64,000 bases of DNA, from positions 1,860,001 to 1,924,000 of the forward strand of contig NZ_CP050854.1 in NCBI RefSeq assembly GCF_017569925.1, in the 5' to 3' direction. The translations under genes and the position numbers were made by a program. Positions 48,174 to 57,684 of this stretch are shown piece by piece; positions within the stretch are counted from its first letter, which is position 1; each line of letters opens with the position of its first letter. The stretch comes from Brenneria izadpanahii (lineage in GTDB: Bacteria; Pseudomonadota; Gammaproteobacteria; Enterobacterales; Enterobacteriaceae). The notes under the pieces are model-generated. The model was not told where the DNA came from, did no database searches, and saw only the letters and a list, made by a program, of their open reading frames with translations.

Positions 48174-48676
48174 GTCAGATGATGGAAGGCGTGCGTGATA
48201 TCGCTGTCGTGGACGCCGTTATGCGGAAATGTTTGGGATATTTAAAACATCGCCGCTATGTGGTTCACGGAATATTGGCGGTACCTTTTCTCTTTACGAT
48301 TGATGGCGTTGCGGCAAAGGAAAGAGGCGGCAGTTGGAGCGATGAGGGGAAGCAGTGGGTATTAAGCCAGCGCGGCAGGCCCGCGGCTTCCTTTGTTTTT
48401 AGCGCTGCGGAAAAACTTCCGCAGAGTGCGAGAATCACATCGGTACACTGGCAATACACATTGACGAGAAAGGCTTTCCCTTCGGGATTGAAAGTATTGC
48501 TATGTACGTCTATTCGCTGTATGGAATTACCAGGGGGGAAAGGAACCAGTTTGGCGTTTACCGGAGATTGGGCGGGAGATGAGTTTTACTTTTCGTTCTC
48601 TCTACCAGGCAAAGGGCCGATAAAACCGCCAATTCGCGTGCTCAACTCACAGTTGATCGTTAATTATCAGTATTAA
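48170..48676 (+). CDS. flhE: Flagellar periplasmic protein FlhE
   Basis: FlhE is a periplasmic protein that limits proton leakage through the flagellar export gate in Salmonella. The frame from the GTG at 48170, which overlaps the flhA stop, gives 168 residues; a start at the ATG at 48221 (MRKCLGYLKHRRY) would put the signal peptide properly at the N-terminus and give about 151. The mature part (GGSWSDEGKQWVLSQRGR, LPGGKGTSLAF) fits the family. Its stop overlaps that of converging flgN. Confidence 0.88.
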   Translation: MSQMMEGVRDIAVVDAVMRKCLGYLKHRRYVVHGILAVPFLFTIDGVAAKERGGSWSDEGKQWVLSQRGRPAASFVFSAAEKLPQSARITSVHWQYTLTRKAFPSGLKVLLCTSIRCMELPGGKGTSLAFTGDWAGDEFYFSFSLPGKGPIKPPIRVLNSQLIVNYQY

Positions 48677-49110
48677 CGACCAAATTTATTGCTTTGATAG
48701 GACATGAATCGCGATGAATGCCCATCGGGACCGTACAGGCTATTATTACTTTTGGTTTTCAATAGCTCGAGCGTTTCGTTGGTATACTTCATATGCTGGC
48801 GCAACAGCAGAGCATTGCGGTGATTGTTTTGACTCAGTGCTTGAGTGAGCGCCTGAATATCTGACCACAGCATATGTAAATCACTTTGTTCAGCGTAAGG
48901 GGCGATCAGATTACTCTGTTGCTCTAATTCTTGCCGTTGGGTATCAAAATAACGCAGTGAGGTCAATTGCTCGCTCTTATTCTCGGTAATACGCTGCAAA
49001 AGCGCGCTATTGACTGCTCTGGCGCTAAGTTCGAGTTCTTCCTGTTTCAATGTTTCCTGTAACTGTTGCAGCAGGGCCAACATTTTCTGTAATACTGCGT
49101 TCATAGTCAT
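48673..49110 (-). CDS. flgN: Flagellar export chaperone FlgN
   Basis: FlgN is the cytoplasmic chaperone of the hook-filament junction proteins FlgK and FlgL. The 145-residue helical product has family length (MNAVLQKMLALLQQLQETLKQEELEL) and a C-terminal helix containing MKYTNETLELLKTKSNNSLYG, the segment that binds its partners. The stop codons of flgN and flhE overlap. Cotranscribed with flgM upstream. Confidence 0.93.
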   Translation of the reverse strand: MTMNAVLQKMLALLQQLQETLKQEELELSARAVNSALLQRITENKSEQLTSLRYFDTQRQELEQQSNLIAPYAEQSDLHMLWSDIQALTQALSQNNHRNALLLRQHMKYTNETLELLKTKSNNSLYGPDGHSSRFMSYQSNKFGR

Positions 49111-49118
49111 ATCGTGTA

Positions 49119-49414
49119 TCAGTCTTGAGTTAAATCATCAGATAAAGAGATTAACTTATCGGCAATTTTGCCCACATCGATCTGTAATTCGCCTGCCTGA
49201 ATGGCTTGCTTCAGGTCTTCGACTTTTTCCATATTGATGTCTTGTGTTCCAGGCCGCATGAGTTGCGCCTGAGCATCACTTAAGATGACCTGTGTTTCTT
49301 TTTCTGCCCCAGTGCTTACCGATGCCGCTTTACTTTTTTGCGTCTGAAAAGTATCAGCGTCTTTGTTTTGTATTGTCTGGGGGAAGCTACGGGTTTGGCG
49401 CCACTAATGCTCAT
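49119..49414 (-). pseudogene. flgM: Anti-sigma-28 factor FlgM, frameshifted in a C5 run
   Basis: FlgM holds FliA inactive until the hook is complete. From the ATG at 49414 the frame starts MSISGAKPVASP and then shifts and stops after about 32 codons. The rest of FlgM is fully readable one frame away: a SVSTGAEKET stretch, the sigma-28-binding helices (VILSDAQAQLMRPGTQDIN, VEDLKQAIQAGELQIDVGKIAD) and a TGA at 49119. Adding one C to the run of five C (plus-strand G at 49379-49383) restores about 98 residues. Either a sequencing error or a real loss, which would free FliA. Confidence 0.88.
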
Positions 49415-49472
49415 AACATCCTCTCTATTATTCTGCTGTCGTAATCATGCAATAATTTTCTGGTTAGCACTA

Positions 49473-49499
49473 GTATCGACCGTTTTGGCGGCACCTTTA
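49473..49499 (-). promoter_or_regulatory. FliA (sigma-28) promoter of flgM
   Basis: On the minus strand TAAAGGTG, 11 bases, GTCGATAC: six of eight positions match in each box. It lies 58 bases before the flgM ATG and gives the class III transcription known for flgMN. Confidence 0.8.
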
Positions 49500-49507
49500 A
49501 TTATAAT

Positions 49508-50173
49508 TCATTGCACGACTGTCACCGCCCCCTCGCCGGTAACCACCCCCTCGATGATTTGCCCTGAATCCATCCTGATCCGGGTTTTGTCATTGATGGC
49601 GGCATTGTTCATGACCTTCCCTTGATTAGTAATGCTAAAACCTTCGCCGCTAATGGTAACCGAGACTGTTTGTCCGGAACTCACCGCCCAAGGATGACGC
49701 AGCATTCTATCGTTAATCGCCTGTCCCGCGCCGATTATCCGCTGGCTAATACTGCCAACGATCTGTTCTGTTTGGGTCATGGGCGCAACGGTCAGTTTAT
49801 CTATTCTTCCTTCCCGCCATTTAATATCGGCGTCGGTAATTTTATGATTAATGGGAATACTCTTAGCCGCTACCAGATAGCGTCCGGTAATCTGGATTTC
49901 CGTAGCCAGGTAATATCTGGCGGCGCCGCACGTCATTTTTATATTGACGTTGCCGCCGGGCTTTTTGCGGGGAGGAAGGGTAAAATGCGGATTAGGGCAG
50001 TTGATGGCATTGTCTTTAGCGCTTTTTAATTTCACATCAACGACTGCTGAAGGAATGTTCACCTGCTGACGAACAAATGCAGTCACTTGCTCACTTAGCT
50101 CAATTGCGCTGGCTGTTGCATTAAGTGTGGTAAAACACAATATCGCTGTATAATATCGCGCAACGCAACGCAT
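49508..50173 (-). CDS. flgA: Flagellar P-ring assembly chaperone FlgA
   Basis: FlgA is a periplasmic chaperone that helps FlgI form the P ring. The 221-residue product has a signal peptide ending near TASA/IEL at about residue 24 and a C-terminal SAF domain (YLVAAKSIPINHKITDADIKW, then IGAGQAINDRMLR and VSVTISGEGFSITNQGKVMNN as separate landmarks). It is divergent from flgB, with the shared class II promoter region between. Confidence 0.94.
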   Translation of the reverse strand: MRCVARYYTAILCFTTLNATASAIELSEQVTAFVRQQVNIPSAVVDVKLKSAKDNAINCPNPHFTLPPRKKPGGNVNIKMTCGAARYYLATEIQITGRYLVAAKSIPINHKITDADIKWREGRIDKLTVAPMTQTEQIVGSISQRIIGAGQAINDRMLRHPWAVSSGQTVSVTISGEGFSITNQGKVMNNAAINDKTRIRMDSGQIIEGVVTGEGAVTVVQ

Positions 50174-50352
50174 TAATCATTCTCCGCGGGTTTCCTGTGC
50201 AAAGTAGTTTACCTGCCTGCGTTTCCCACCAATGGCAAAAATAGCTCATCATTTCTTCTTTATTCCGGCGATAGGGTTTCCACCGCTACCTCTATGCTAT
50301 CCACAACAAGATTTTAGCCTCACTTTATTCTGCTCTTGGGGAAGGGGATAGC
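50174..50352. promoter_or_regulatory. Divergent flgA / flgB control region
   Basis: 179 bases between divergent flgA and flgB. FlhD4C2-dependent promoters are expected here, as in relatives, but I could not assign the FlhDC boxes with confidence. Confidence 0.5.
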
Positions 50353-50766
50353 ATGCTTGATAAATTGGAGGAGAATTTTCGCTTTCAGCAGGAGGCGTTA
50401 AATCTTAGAGCCCAGCGCCAGGAAATTCTGGCGGGGAACATCGCCAATGCCGACACTCCGGGCTATCAGGCTCGCGATATCAATTTTTCCAGTGAGTTGA
50501 CCAAAGCCATAGAACAGGGGCGCGCCGCCGGTAATTCATTGGCGATGGCAACCACTTCGGAGCGGCATATTCAAAATCAGACGACATCGAATATCGCCTT
50601 GGATCTGTTGTATCGGGTTCCAGACCAGCCGGCGTTGGATGGCAATACCGTGGATATGGATCGGGAGCGAACCAATTTTGCCGATAATAGCCTGCGTTAT
50701 CAAACCGACCTTACGGTGTTAAGCGGTCAGATTAAAAGCATGATGTCCGTGCTAGAGGATAAATAG
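50353..50766 (+). CDS. flgB: Flagellar proximal rod protein FlgB
   Basis: FlgB is a rod protein next to the MS ring and export gate. The 137-residue product has the rod/hook signature at the N-terminus ([31 protein letters not shown]) and the paired C-terminal helix ([22 protein letters not shown]). It opens the long flgBCDEFGHIJ operon and ends 2 bases before flgC. Confidence 0.97.
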   Translation: MLDKLEENFRFQQEALNLRAQRQEILAGNIANADTPGYQARDINFSSELTKAIEQGRAAGNSLAMATTSERHIQNQTTSNIALDLLYRVPDQPALDGNTVDMDRERTNFADNSLRYQTDLTVLSGQIKSMMSVLEDK

Positions 50767-50768
50767 TT

Positions 50769-51173
50769 ATGTCTTTGTTGAATATCTTTGAAATTTCGGG
50801 TTCTGCGTTGACCGCGCAATCACAGCGGATGAATGTCAGCGCCAGTAACCTGGCTAATGCGGACAGCGTGACGGGGCCAGACGGTCAGCCGTATCGCGCC
50901 AAACAGGTCGTATTCAAAGTGGCCGCCCCTTCAGGTCAGGAAGTCGGCGGCGTGCAGGTAGATAGCGTTATTGAAGATACATCCCCTGACAAGCTGGTTT
51001 ACCAGCCGGGGAATCCGTTGGCGGATGAGCGAGGTTACGTGCGCATGCCTAATGTTGATGTCACGGCCGAGATGGTGAATTCCATCGCTGCCTCCCGCAG
51101 CTATCAGGCCAATGTCGAAGTGCTCAACACCACTAAAACCTTGATGCAGAAGACATTAACCTTAGGACAATAA
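50769..51173 (+). CDS. flgC: Flagellar proximal rod protein FlgC
   Basis: FlgC is a rod subunit, 134 residues, with the family ends: [26 protein letters not shown] at the N-terminus and [21 protein letters not shown] at the C-terminus, which pair as a coiled coil in the rod. It is located between flgB and flgD in the standard order. Confidence 0.97.
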   Translation: MSLLNIFEISGSALTAQSQRMNVSASNLANADSVTGPDGQPYRAKQVVFKVAAPSGQEVGGVQVDSVIEDTSPDKLVYQPGNPLADERGYVRMPNVDVTAEMVNSIAASRSYQANVEVLNTTKTLMQKTLTLGQ

Positions 51174-51186
51174 CAGGAGCAGGCCT

Positions 51187-51858
51187 ATGTCAGTCGCCGT
51201 TTCACTTACTGAATCAACGAACACCAGCGCCACTACCACCACAAGCAGCTCCACGGCGTCAAGCAGCAGCGATCTGCAAAATGAGTTTCTGACGTTATTG
51301 GTGGCTCAGCTGCAGAATCAGGATCCGACCGATCCGATGGATAACTCCCAACTGACGACCCAACTGGCGCAAATCAGTATGCTCAGCGGTATTGAAAATC
51401 TGAATACCACACTTGGCTCCATCGGTACGCAACTTGATGAAAGCAATGCGCTGCAGGCGGCGTCGTTAATCGGCAAAGGGGTACTGATCGACGGCGACAG
51501 CATCGTGGTCGGTGAAGATGGCTCCAGCACGGCTTTTGGCGTTGAGCTTGAAGATAATGCCAGCAACGTAACGGTGACGATTTCCGATTCCAGCGGCAAT
51601 GTTGTTCGCTCGGTGGATCTAGGCTCGCAGAGCGCCGGCGTTTTGGCCTATACCTGGGACGGCACCAATAATAGCGGGGAGAGCGTGGGGGCCGGTACCT
51701 ATACCTTCTCCGTTTCGGCTACTTCGTCTTCCGGCGGTAGCGTGACAGCGACGGAGCTGACATATGCGCAGGTATATGGCGTCAGTACGGATGATTCTAC
51801 GCTTAATCTTGGCCTGGCGGGAACCGCCACGTTGGATGATGTGAAACTGATTATCTAG
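51187..51858 (+). CDS. flgD: Flagellar hook cap / scaffold protein FlgD
   Basis: FlgD caps the growing hook and is removed at completion. The 223-residue product has a Ser/Thr-rich start, the conserved FLTLLVAQLQNQDPTDPMDN segment (residues about 33-52) and a C-terminal tudor/FnIII-like part (VVRSVDLGSQSAGVLAYTWDG). Length fits the family. Confidence 0.96.
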   Translation: MSVAVSLTESTNTSATTTTSSSTASSSSDLQNEFLTLLVAQLQNQDPTDPMDNSQLTTQLAQISMLSGIENLNTTLGSIGTQLDESNALQAASLIGKGVLIDGDSIVVGEDGSSTAFGVELEDNASNVTVTISDSSGNVVRSVDLGSQSAGVLAYTWDGTNNSGESVGAGTYTFSVSATSSSGGSVTATELTYAQVYGVSTDDSTLNLGLAGTATLDDVKLII

Positions 51859-51916
51859 CCTATTTTGCTAGAACAGCGGCATATCAACAGAATAATTTTA
51901 ATCAAGGGGAACCAAT

Positions 51917-53119
51917 ATGGGTTTTTCACAGGCAGTCAGTGGTCTAAACGCGGCATCCAGTAACCTGGACGTTATCGGTAACAATATCGCCAACTCCGAA
52001 ACAACGGGCTTTAAGTCATCAAGGACTTCATTTGCGGATGTGTTTGCCGCTTCTGACGTTGGTCTCGGGGTAAAGGTCGCCGCGGTAACGCAGGACTTTT
52101 CCGATGGCACGGTGGAAAGCACCAATGTGGGTTCCGATGTGGCGATTTCCGGTAACGGTTTCTTCCGCCTGACGGATGACAGCGGCAATGTGTATTACAC
52201 CCGCAATGGCGAGTTTTCGCTGGATGCCGACAGTAACCTGATCAACACGACCAACGGTTATTATCTGACCGGCTATTCCGCCACCAACGGCGTGATCAAT
52301 GCCGGGGCGGAGCCGACGGTGCTGTCAATCTCCACCGCAGGAATGGCGGCCTCAGCCACCAGCAGCGCGGATGTGGAAGTGAATCTGAACTCCAGTCTGA
52401 GTGCGTTGGATGCCGCTAATTTAGATACCACGGACTCAACTACCTATAACTACACCCAGACGCTGACCACTTATGATACCTTGGGCAATACCCATAATAT
52501 CGCGATGTATTTTGTTAAAACTGCGGACAATACCTGGTCGGTATATGCTCAGGACACCAGCGACACCTCAGTAACTGAACCAACGAATATCGGCACCCTT
52601 AATTTTGATAGCAGCGGTGCACTAACAGGAACCACCGAACTTTCCGTTTCAACCAAGGCCCTTAATGGTTCCGACGGCAACACTTTTACCATCGATTTCA
52701 GCGGCAGCACCCAGCAGAACAGTTCCAATGCCACCAACACCAAAACGCAGGACGGCTATGCCGCCGGTACGCTGACTGAATATACCATCAACAATGACGG
52801 CACCATCAGCGGTACCTATTCCAATGGTAAAACCCAACTGATGGGGCAGATTGTGCTGGCTTCATTTACCAACACCTCCGGTCTGCAATCTAAAGGCGAT
52901 AACACCTGGGCCGCAACCGCTTCATCCGGGGAAGCTATCCTGGGTTCGGCCGGCACCGGTACTTTCGGTTCTTTGACCAGCGGCGCGTTGGAAAGCTCTA
53001 ACGTCGATCTCAGCGCGGAACTGGTGAATCTGATTGTTGCTCAGCGCAACTACCAGTCCAACGCGCAAACCATTAAGACACAGGATGCGATCCTGAATAC
53101 GTTGGTTAACCTGCGTTAA
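51917..53119 (+). CDS. flgE: Flagellar hook protein FlgE
   Basis: FlgE builds the hook. The 400-residue product starts MGFSQAVSGLNAASSNLDVIG and has the rod/hook signature NNIANSETTGFKSSRTSFAD, a low-complexity Thr/Ser-rich middle domain, and the C-terminal coil (SSNVDLSAELVNLIVAQRNYQSNAQTIKT, in part). AAGGGGA precedes the ATG. Length is as in E. coli. Confidence 0.97.
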   Translation: MGFSQAVSGLNAASSNLDVIGNNIANSETTGFKSSRTSFADVFAASDVGLGVKVAAVTQDFSDGTVESTNVGSDVAISGNGFFRLTDDSGNVYYTRNGEFSLDADSNLINTTNGYYLTGYSATNGVINAGAEPTVLSISTAGMAASATSSADVEVNLNSSLSALDAANLDTTDSTTYNYTQTLTTYDTLGNTHNIAMYFVKTADNTWSVYAQDTSDTSVTEPTNIGTLNFDSSGALTGTTELSVSTKALNGSDGNTFTIDFSGSTQQNSSNATNTKTQDGYAAGTLTEYTINNDGTISGTYSNGKTQLMGQIVLASFTNTSGLQSKGDNTWAATASSGEAILGSAGTGTFGSLTSGALESSNVDLSAELVNLIVAQRNYQSNAQTIKTQDAILNTLVNLR

Positions 53120-53136
53120 TTGATTAAAGAGGCCAT

Positions 53137-53892
53137 ATGGATCACGCGATATATACGGCGATGGGCGCCGCCAGCCAGACGCTGGAGCAGCAGGCTATTA
53201 CCGCCAATAACCTGGCTAATTCGTCTACGCCGGGATTTCGTGCCCAGATTGCCGCAATGAGGGCCGTACCCGTAGAAGGTCTCTCATTGCCAACCCGCAC
53301 TTTGGTGGTGGCTTCCACTCCGGGAGCGGATACTACTCAAGGGCCGCTTAACTATACATCGCGTTCACTGGACGTTGCCGTGCAGGATCAGGGATGGTTG
53401 GCGGTGCAATTGCCGGATGGCGGAGAAGCATATACTCGCAATGGCGCCATTCAGGTGAATGCCGACGGACAGATGCAGATTCAGGGGTATCCTGTGGTCG
53501 GCGATGGCGGTCCGTTGGAGGTGCCGGTGAATGCCAGTATCAGTATTGCTGCGGACGGCACGGTTTCTGCCTTGGGCAACGGGGATGATCCTAACACCGT
53601 CGCGGCTGTCGGAAGGTTGAAGTTGGTCAGCGCCACTAACGATCAACTGGTGCGTGGCGATGATGGACTGTTCCACACCACGACGACCGCCGATCAACAA
53701 GCCGGAGCCGCATTACCGCAGGATGATACGGTGCAGGTGATGTCTGGCGTGTTGGAGGGAAGTAACGTCAACACGGTAGAGACGCTGGTGGATATGATCA
53801 ACAATTCCCGCCGTTTCGAAATGCAAATGAAAGTAATCTCGAATGCGGATGACAATGCTCAGAAAGCTAATCAACTGTTATCCATTAGCTAA
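53137..53892 (+). CDS. flgF: Flagellar proximal rod protein FlgF
   Basis: FlgF is a rod subunit, 251 residues. It starts MDHAIYTAMGAASQTLEQQAI with NNLANSSTPGFRAQIAAMRAV and ends in the coil VETLVDMINNSRRFEMQMKVI. The middle carries the FlgE/F/G domain (GWLAVQLPDGGEAYTRNGAIQV). It is located between flgE and flgG in normal order. Confidence 0.97.
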   Translation: MDHAIYTAMGAASQTLEQQAITANNLANSSTPGFRAQIAAMRAVPVEGLSLPTRTLVVASTPGADTTQGPLNYTSRSLDVAVQDQGWLAVQLPDGGEAYTRNGAIQVNADGQMQIQGYPVVGDGGPLEVPVNASISIAADGTVSALGNGDDPNTVAAVGRLKLVSATNDQLVRGDDGLFHTTTTADQQAGAALPQDDTVQVMSGVLEGSNVNTVETLVDMINNSRRFEMQMKVISNADDNAQKANQLLSIS

Positions 53893-53911
53893 TTGGTTTG
53901 AGGAATAGAAT

Positions 53912-54694
53912 ATGATCCGCTCTCTCTGGATTGCTAAAACGGGCCTTGATGCTCAGCAAACGAATATGGATGTTATTTCTAACAACCTGGCTAACGTTAG
54001 CACCAACGGTTTTAAACGTCAGCGGGCCGTATTTGAAGATCTGCTGTATCAGACCATACGTCAACCTGGCGCTCAATCAACGGAACAGACTACGTTACCG
54101 TCAGGGTTACAGTTGGGTACTGGGGTACGTACCGTGGCTACGGAGCGTTTACATAGCCAAGGTAGCCTGGAACAGACTGAAAATAGCAAAGATATCGCGA
54201 TTAACGGTCAAGGTTTTTTCCAGATCCAGATGACCGATGGTACAACCGCCTATACCCGCGACGGCTCATTCCAGCTCGATTCCAACGGCCAGTTGGTTAC
54301 GTCCAGCGGTTATCCGGTTCAGCCGGCTATCACTATCCCCGATACCGCGCTGACCATGACGGTATCCAGCGACGGGGTGGTTAGCGTCACAACGCAGGGA
54401 CAAACGGCAACGACTCAGGTCGGGCAACTGACGTTGGCGACCTTCATTAACCCGACCGGATTACAGAGTATGGGTGAAAACCTGTATCAGGAAACGGAGA
54501 GCTCCGGCGCGCCAACAGAATCAACGCCGGGTCAGAACGGCGCCGGGACGCTCTATCAGGGGTATGTGGAAACTTCAAACGTTAATGTAGCGGAAGAGCT
54601 GGTTGATATGATTCAGGTACAACGTGCCTATGAAATTAACAGTAAGGCGGTCACTGCATCAGACGCCATGCTGCAACGTTTGACCCAGATGTAA
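53912..54694 (+). CDS. flgG: Flagellar distal rod protein FlgG
   Basis: FlgG forms the distal rod, on which the P and L rings assemble. The 260-residue product is highly conserved: [47 protein letters not shown] (start of the rod motif), and the C-terminal [21 protein letters not shown]. Full length. Confidence 0.98.
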   Translation: MIRSLWIAKTGLDAQQTNMDVISNNLANVSTNGFKRQRAVFEDLLYQTIRQPGAQSTEQTTLPSGLQLGTGVRTVATERLHSQGSLEQTENSKDIAINGQGFFQIQMTDGTTAYTRDGSFQLDSNGQLVTSSGYPVQPAITIPDTALTMTVSSDGVVSVTTQGQTATTQVGQLTLATFINPTGLQSMGENLYQETESSGAPTESTPGQNGAGTLYQGYVETSNVNVAEELVDMIQVQRAYEINSKAVTASDAMLQRLTQM

Positions 54695-54742
54695 CGGGCA
54701 ATCGGACAATTCAGCCTGATGAATAAATAAAAAGGGTGAGGC

Positions 54743-55471
54743 ATGTTGTGTTATCGCGGTCATAACTGCGGCTTTCTGCGCCAGCAGAAATGGATAATAG
54801 TACCGTTAGCGGTTATGACGTATATGGTTGGCGGTTGTGCGTATATACCACGTACGCCGCTGGTTGATGGTGAAACCACCGCTCATCCCGCGCCAGCATC
54901 GCTGGTAGCGACGAATGGTTCATTGTTCCAGTCCGCTCAACTAATGAACTATGGCTATCAGCCGTTATTTGAAGACAGCCGTCCGCGTAATGTGGGCGAT
55001 ATCCTGACGATTACCCTGCAAGAGGATGTCAGCGCGAGCAAAAGTTCGTCCGCTAATGCCAGCAGAAGCGGTTCGGCCTCGTCGGGGCTCACTACTTTGC
55101 CCAAGGCGCTTACGGGATTGCTGGGTAATGGCAAGGTGGATCTGGAAGCTTCCGGCGGCAATGATTTCGACGGTTCCGGCGGCGCCAGCGCTCAGAATAC
55201 CTTTGACGGCACCATCACGGTGACGGTTAAGGAAGTGCTGGCTAACGGTAATCTGAGAGTGGTCGGGGAAAAACAGATCGCGATAAATCAGGGTACTGAA
55301 TACATTCGTTTTTCCGGCGTGGTGAACCCGCGTACGATTACAGGTAGCAACTCTGTGGTTTCAACGCAGGTGGCGGATGCCAGGATTGAATATATTGGTA
55401 ATGGTTATATCAATGAAGCCCAGAATATGGGGTGGCTGCAACGCTTCTTCCTCAATGTTTCGCCATTTTAA
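54743..55471 (+). CDS. flgH: Flagellar L-ring lipoprotein FlgH
   Basis: FlgH forms the outer-membrane L ring. The 242-residue product has a somewhat long N-terminus before the signal helix and lipobox VGGC (Cys about residue 32), then the conserved [43 protein letters not shown] and [16 protein letters not shown]. It ends 10 bases before flgI. Confidence 0.97.
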   Translation: MLCYRGHNCGFLRQQKWIIVPLAVMTYMVGGCAYIPRTPLVDGETTAHPAPASLVATNGSLFQSAQLMNYGYQPLFEDSRPRNVGDILTITLQEDVSASKSSSANASRSGSASSGLTTLPKALTGLLGNGKVDLEASGGNDFDGSGGASAQNTFDGTITVTVKEVLANGNLRVVGEKQIAINQGTEYIRFSGVVNPRTITGSNSVVSTQVADARIEYIGNGYINEAQNMGWLQRFFLNVSPF

Positions 55472-55481
55472 GGAGAATAGC

Positions 55482-56591
55482 ATGAGAATTGTCAGCCTAA
55501 TTGTGGCGTTATATTCAGTATTGCTGCTGATGACATCCCCAGCATCCGCTGAGCGGCTGCGTGACCTTGTCGATATTCAGGGCGTGCGCGACAACCCGCT
55601 AATTGGTTATGGACTGGTCGTCGGGTTAGATGGCACCGGCGATCAGACCACACAAACACCATTCACCACTCAGGGATTGAACAATATGTTGTCCCAGCTA
55701 GGGATTACCATCCCCAGCGGCACCAACATGCAGTTAAAGAATGTGGCGGCGGTAATGGTGACCGCCAACTATCCTCCTTTTGCCCGTGCCGGGCAGAAGA
55801 TTGACGTCGTCGTATCTTCGTTGGGTTCGGCAAAAAGCCTACGCGGCGGGACATTGTTAATGACGCCGTTGAAAGGTGTGGATAATCAGGTCTATGCGTT
55901 GGCGCAGGGGAACCTGTTGGTTGGCGGCGCTGGCGCCTCGTCCGGCGGCAGTCAGGTGAAAATCAACCAACTGGCGGGCGGCCGGATTAACGGCGGCGGG
56001 ATAATCGAACGTGAACTGGCCACCTCTTTTGGGGAGCATAATCGGCTGGTGCTTAACCTTAAGCAGGAAGATTTCAGCGTCGCCCAGCGCATCAGCGATG
56101 CGATTAACCGGCAAAATGTCTCCGGTGTGGCCCGTGCTCTGGACTCCCGTACGGTTGAAGTTTCGATTCCCGCCAATAATGACCAGCAGGTGCGTTTTTT
56201 AGCCCAGATTCAGGATCTCAACGTGGATGTAGGGGAAATAGATGCCAAGGTTATTATCAATTCCCGCACAGGCTCGGTAGTAATGAACCGCAATGTGATG
56301 CTGGATTCCTGCGCGGTGGCTCAGGGAAATCTGTCGGTGGTGGTCGATCAACAGCAGCAGGTCAACCAGCCTGACACGCCTTTCGCCGGCGGACAGACGG
56401 CCGTCACTCAGCAAACCGAGATTTCCGTTCGCCAGTCCGGCGGATCGTTGCAACGAGTCAACTCCAGCGCTAATTTGAATGCGGTCATTCGGGCGATGAA
56501 TGCTCTTGGCGCGACGCCGATGGATCTGATGTCCATTCTTCAGTCGATGCACAGCGCTGGCTGTCTTAAAGCCGAAGTAGAGATAATTTGA
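55482..56591 (+). CDS. flgI: Flagellar P-ring protein FlgI
   Basis: FlgI forms the P ring in the peptidoglycan layer. The ATG at 55482, behind AAGGAG, gives 369 residues with a signal peptide ending ASA/ERLRDL near residue 24. Landmarks are [16 protein letters not shown], then [18 protein letters not shown] and the C-terminal [19 protein letters not shown]. The upstream in-frame extension inside flgH is not used. The TGA overlaps the flgJ ATG. Confidence 0.97.
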   Translation: MRIVSLIVALYSVLLLMTSPASAERLRDLVDIQGVRDNPLIGYGLVVGLDGTGDQTTQTPFTTQGLNNMLSQLGITIPSGTNMQLKNVAAVMVTANYPPFARAGQKIDVVVSSLGSAKSLRGGTLLMTPLKGVDNQVYALAQGNLLVGGAGASSGGSQVKINQLAGGRINGGGIIERELATSFGEHNRLVLNLKQEDFSVAQRISDAINRQNVSGVARALDSRTVEVSIPANNDQQVRFLAQIQDLNVDVGEIDAKVIINSRTGSVVMNRNVMLDSCAVAQGNLSVVVDQQQQVNQPDTPFAGGQTAVTQQTEISVRQSGGSLQRVNSSANLNAVIRAMNALGATPMDLMSILQSMHSAGCLKAEVEII

Positions 56592-57562
56592 TGAAGAGCT
56601 GGGTCAACGTTGCCGAACCGACTTCCGCTGTATATGACGTCAATGCAGTAAATAGCCTGCGCCGCCAGGTCACGCAAAAAGACCCGGCGGCATTGGAAAA
56701 AGTCGCGCATCAGTTTGAAGGGCTGTTCGTTAACATGATGCTGAAAAGCATGCGTTCGGCATTGCCGCAGGACGGGATGTTAAGCAACGATCAGACCCGG
56801 CTCTATACCAGTATGTACGATCAGCAGATGGCTCAGGATTTATCGGCTAAAGGGTTAGGACTGGCCGATATGATCATGAAACAAATGGGGCGCCAGCATA
56901 CCGACATTCCGCCTGATAGCGTGGGCAAAGTGCCGATGCCGCTGGATCAGGAACGACTGGCGACCAGCGCATTATCGCCCGCATTGATTGGCGAGTTTTT
57001 ACGTCGTGAACAACGGCAAGATAATGCGGCTGAACAGCAATCGGCGGCGCCGCTGCGTCAAACGTCATCTCAATTCACCGATCGCCTTTCCATCCCTTCC
57101 ATGATAGCCAGCTTACAGAGCGGTATTCCCCATCATTTGATTATGGCGCAGGCGGCGCTGGAATCCGGATGGGGGCGGCGGGAAATCACCACCGCTGACG
57201 GCAAGCCTAGCTATAACATTTTCGGCGTAAAAGCCAATGATAGCTGGAAAGGTAAAGTCACCGAGGTGATGACGACGGAATTCGAAAATGGTCGGGCATA
57301 TAAGACTAAGGAACTGTTCCGGGTTTACGACTCTTATCTTGATGCGCTTAATGACTATATATCGTTGCTGACCAATAACTCTCGATATAAGCCGGTTCTG
57401 GACGCGAAGAGCGCGGAAGATGCGGCCTACGCGTTGCAACGTGCAGGCTATGCGACCGATCCGAACTATGGAGACAAACTGGTGCAGATCATCGGTCAGA
57501 TAAAGCAGGCATCACAAAAGGCCATCAGCGCTTATACCCACGATTTGAGCAAATTATTTTAA
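56591..57562 (+). CDS. flgJ: Flagellar rod cap and peptidoglycan hydrolase FlgJ
   Basis: FlgJ caps the growing rod and opens peptidoglycan. From the ATG at 56591 it has 323 residues: an N-terminal rod-cap domain (LEKVAHQFEGLFVNMMLKSMR) and a C-terminal glucosaminidase domain from about 160. The catalytic Glu is in AALESGWGRREI, followed by YNIFGVKAND. A TTG one codon earlier is also possible. It closes the flgB-J operon. Confidence 0.96.
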   Translation: MKSWVNVAEPTSAVYDVNAVNSLRRQVTQKDPAALEKVAHQFEGLFVNMMLKSMRSALPQDGMLSNDQTRLYTSMYDQQMAQDLSAKGLGLADMIMKQMGRQHTDIPPDSVGKVPMPLDQERLATSALSPALIGEFLRREQRQDNAAEQQSAAPLRQTSSQFTDRLSIPSMIASLQSGIPHHLIMAQAALESGWGRREITTADGKPSYNIFGVKANDSWKGKVTEVMTTEFENGRAYKTKELFRVYDSYLDALNDYISLLTNNSRYKPVLDAKSAEDAAYALQRAGYATDPNYGDKLVQIIGQIKQASQKAISAYTHDLSKLF

Positions 57563-57684
57563 AAATAATTAATTGCTGTGCTCTCAAGTTTTTGTTCAAA
57601 CAGACGATAAAAAAATAAGTAAAAACGTTTATTCAGGCTGGCGTAGCCGCTTAGCCGATATAGAAGAATGAATAAGGAAACTTC

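Noticed and set aside
57635..57661. Possible sigma-28 promoter of flgK (GCCGATAT at 57654)
   Set aside because: The -10 box is good, but the -35 position 11 bases upstream reads AGGCTGGC, which does not fit.
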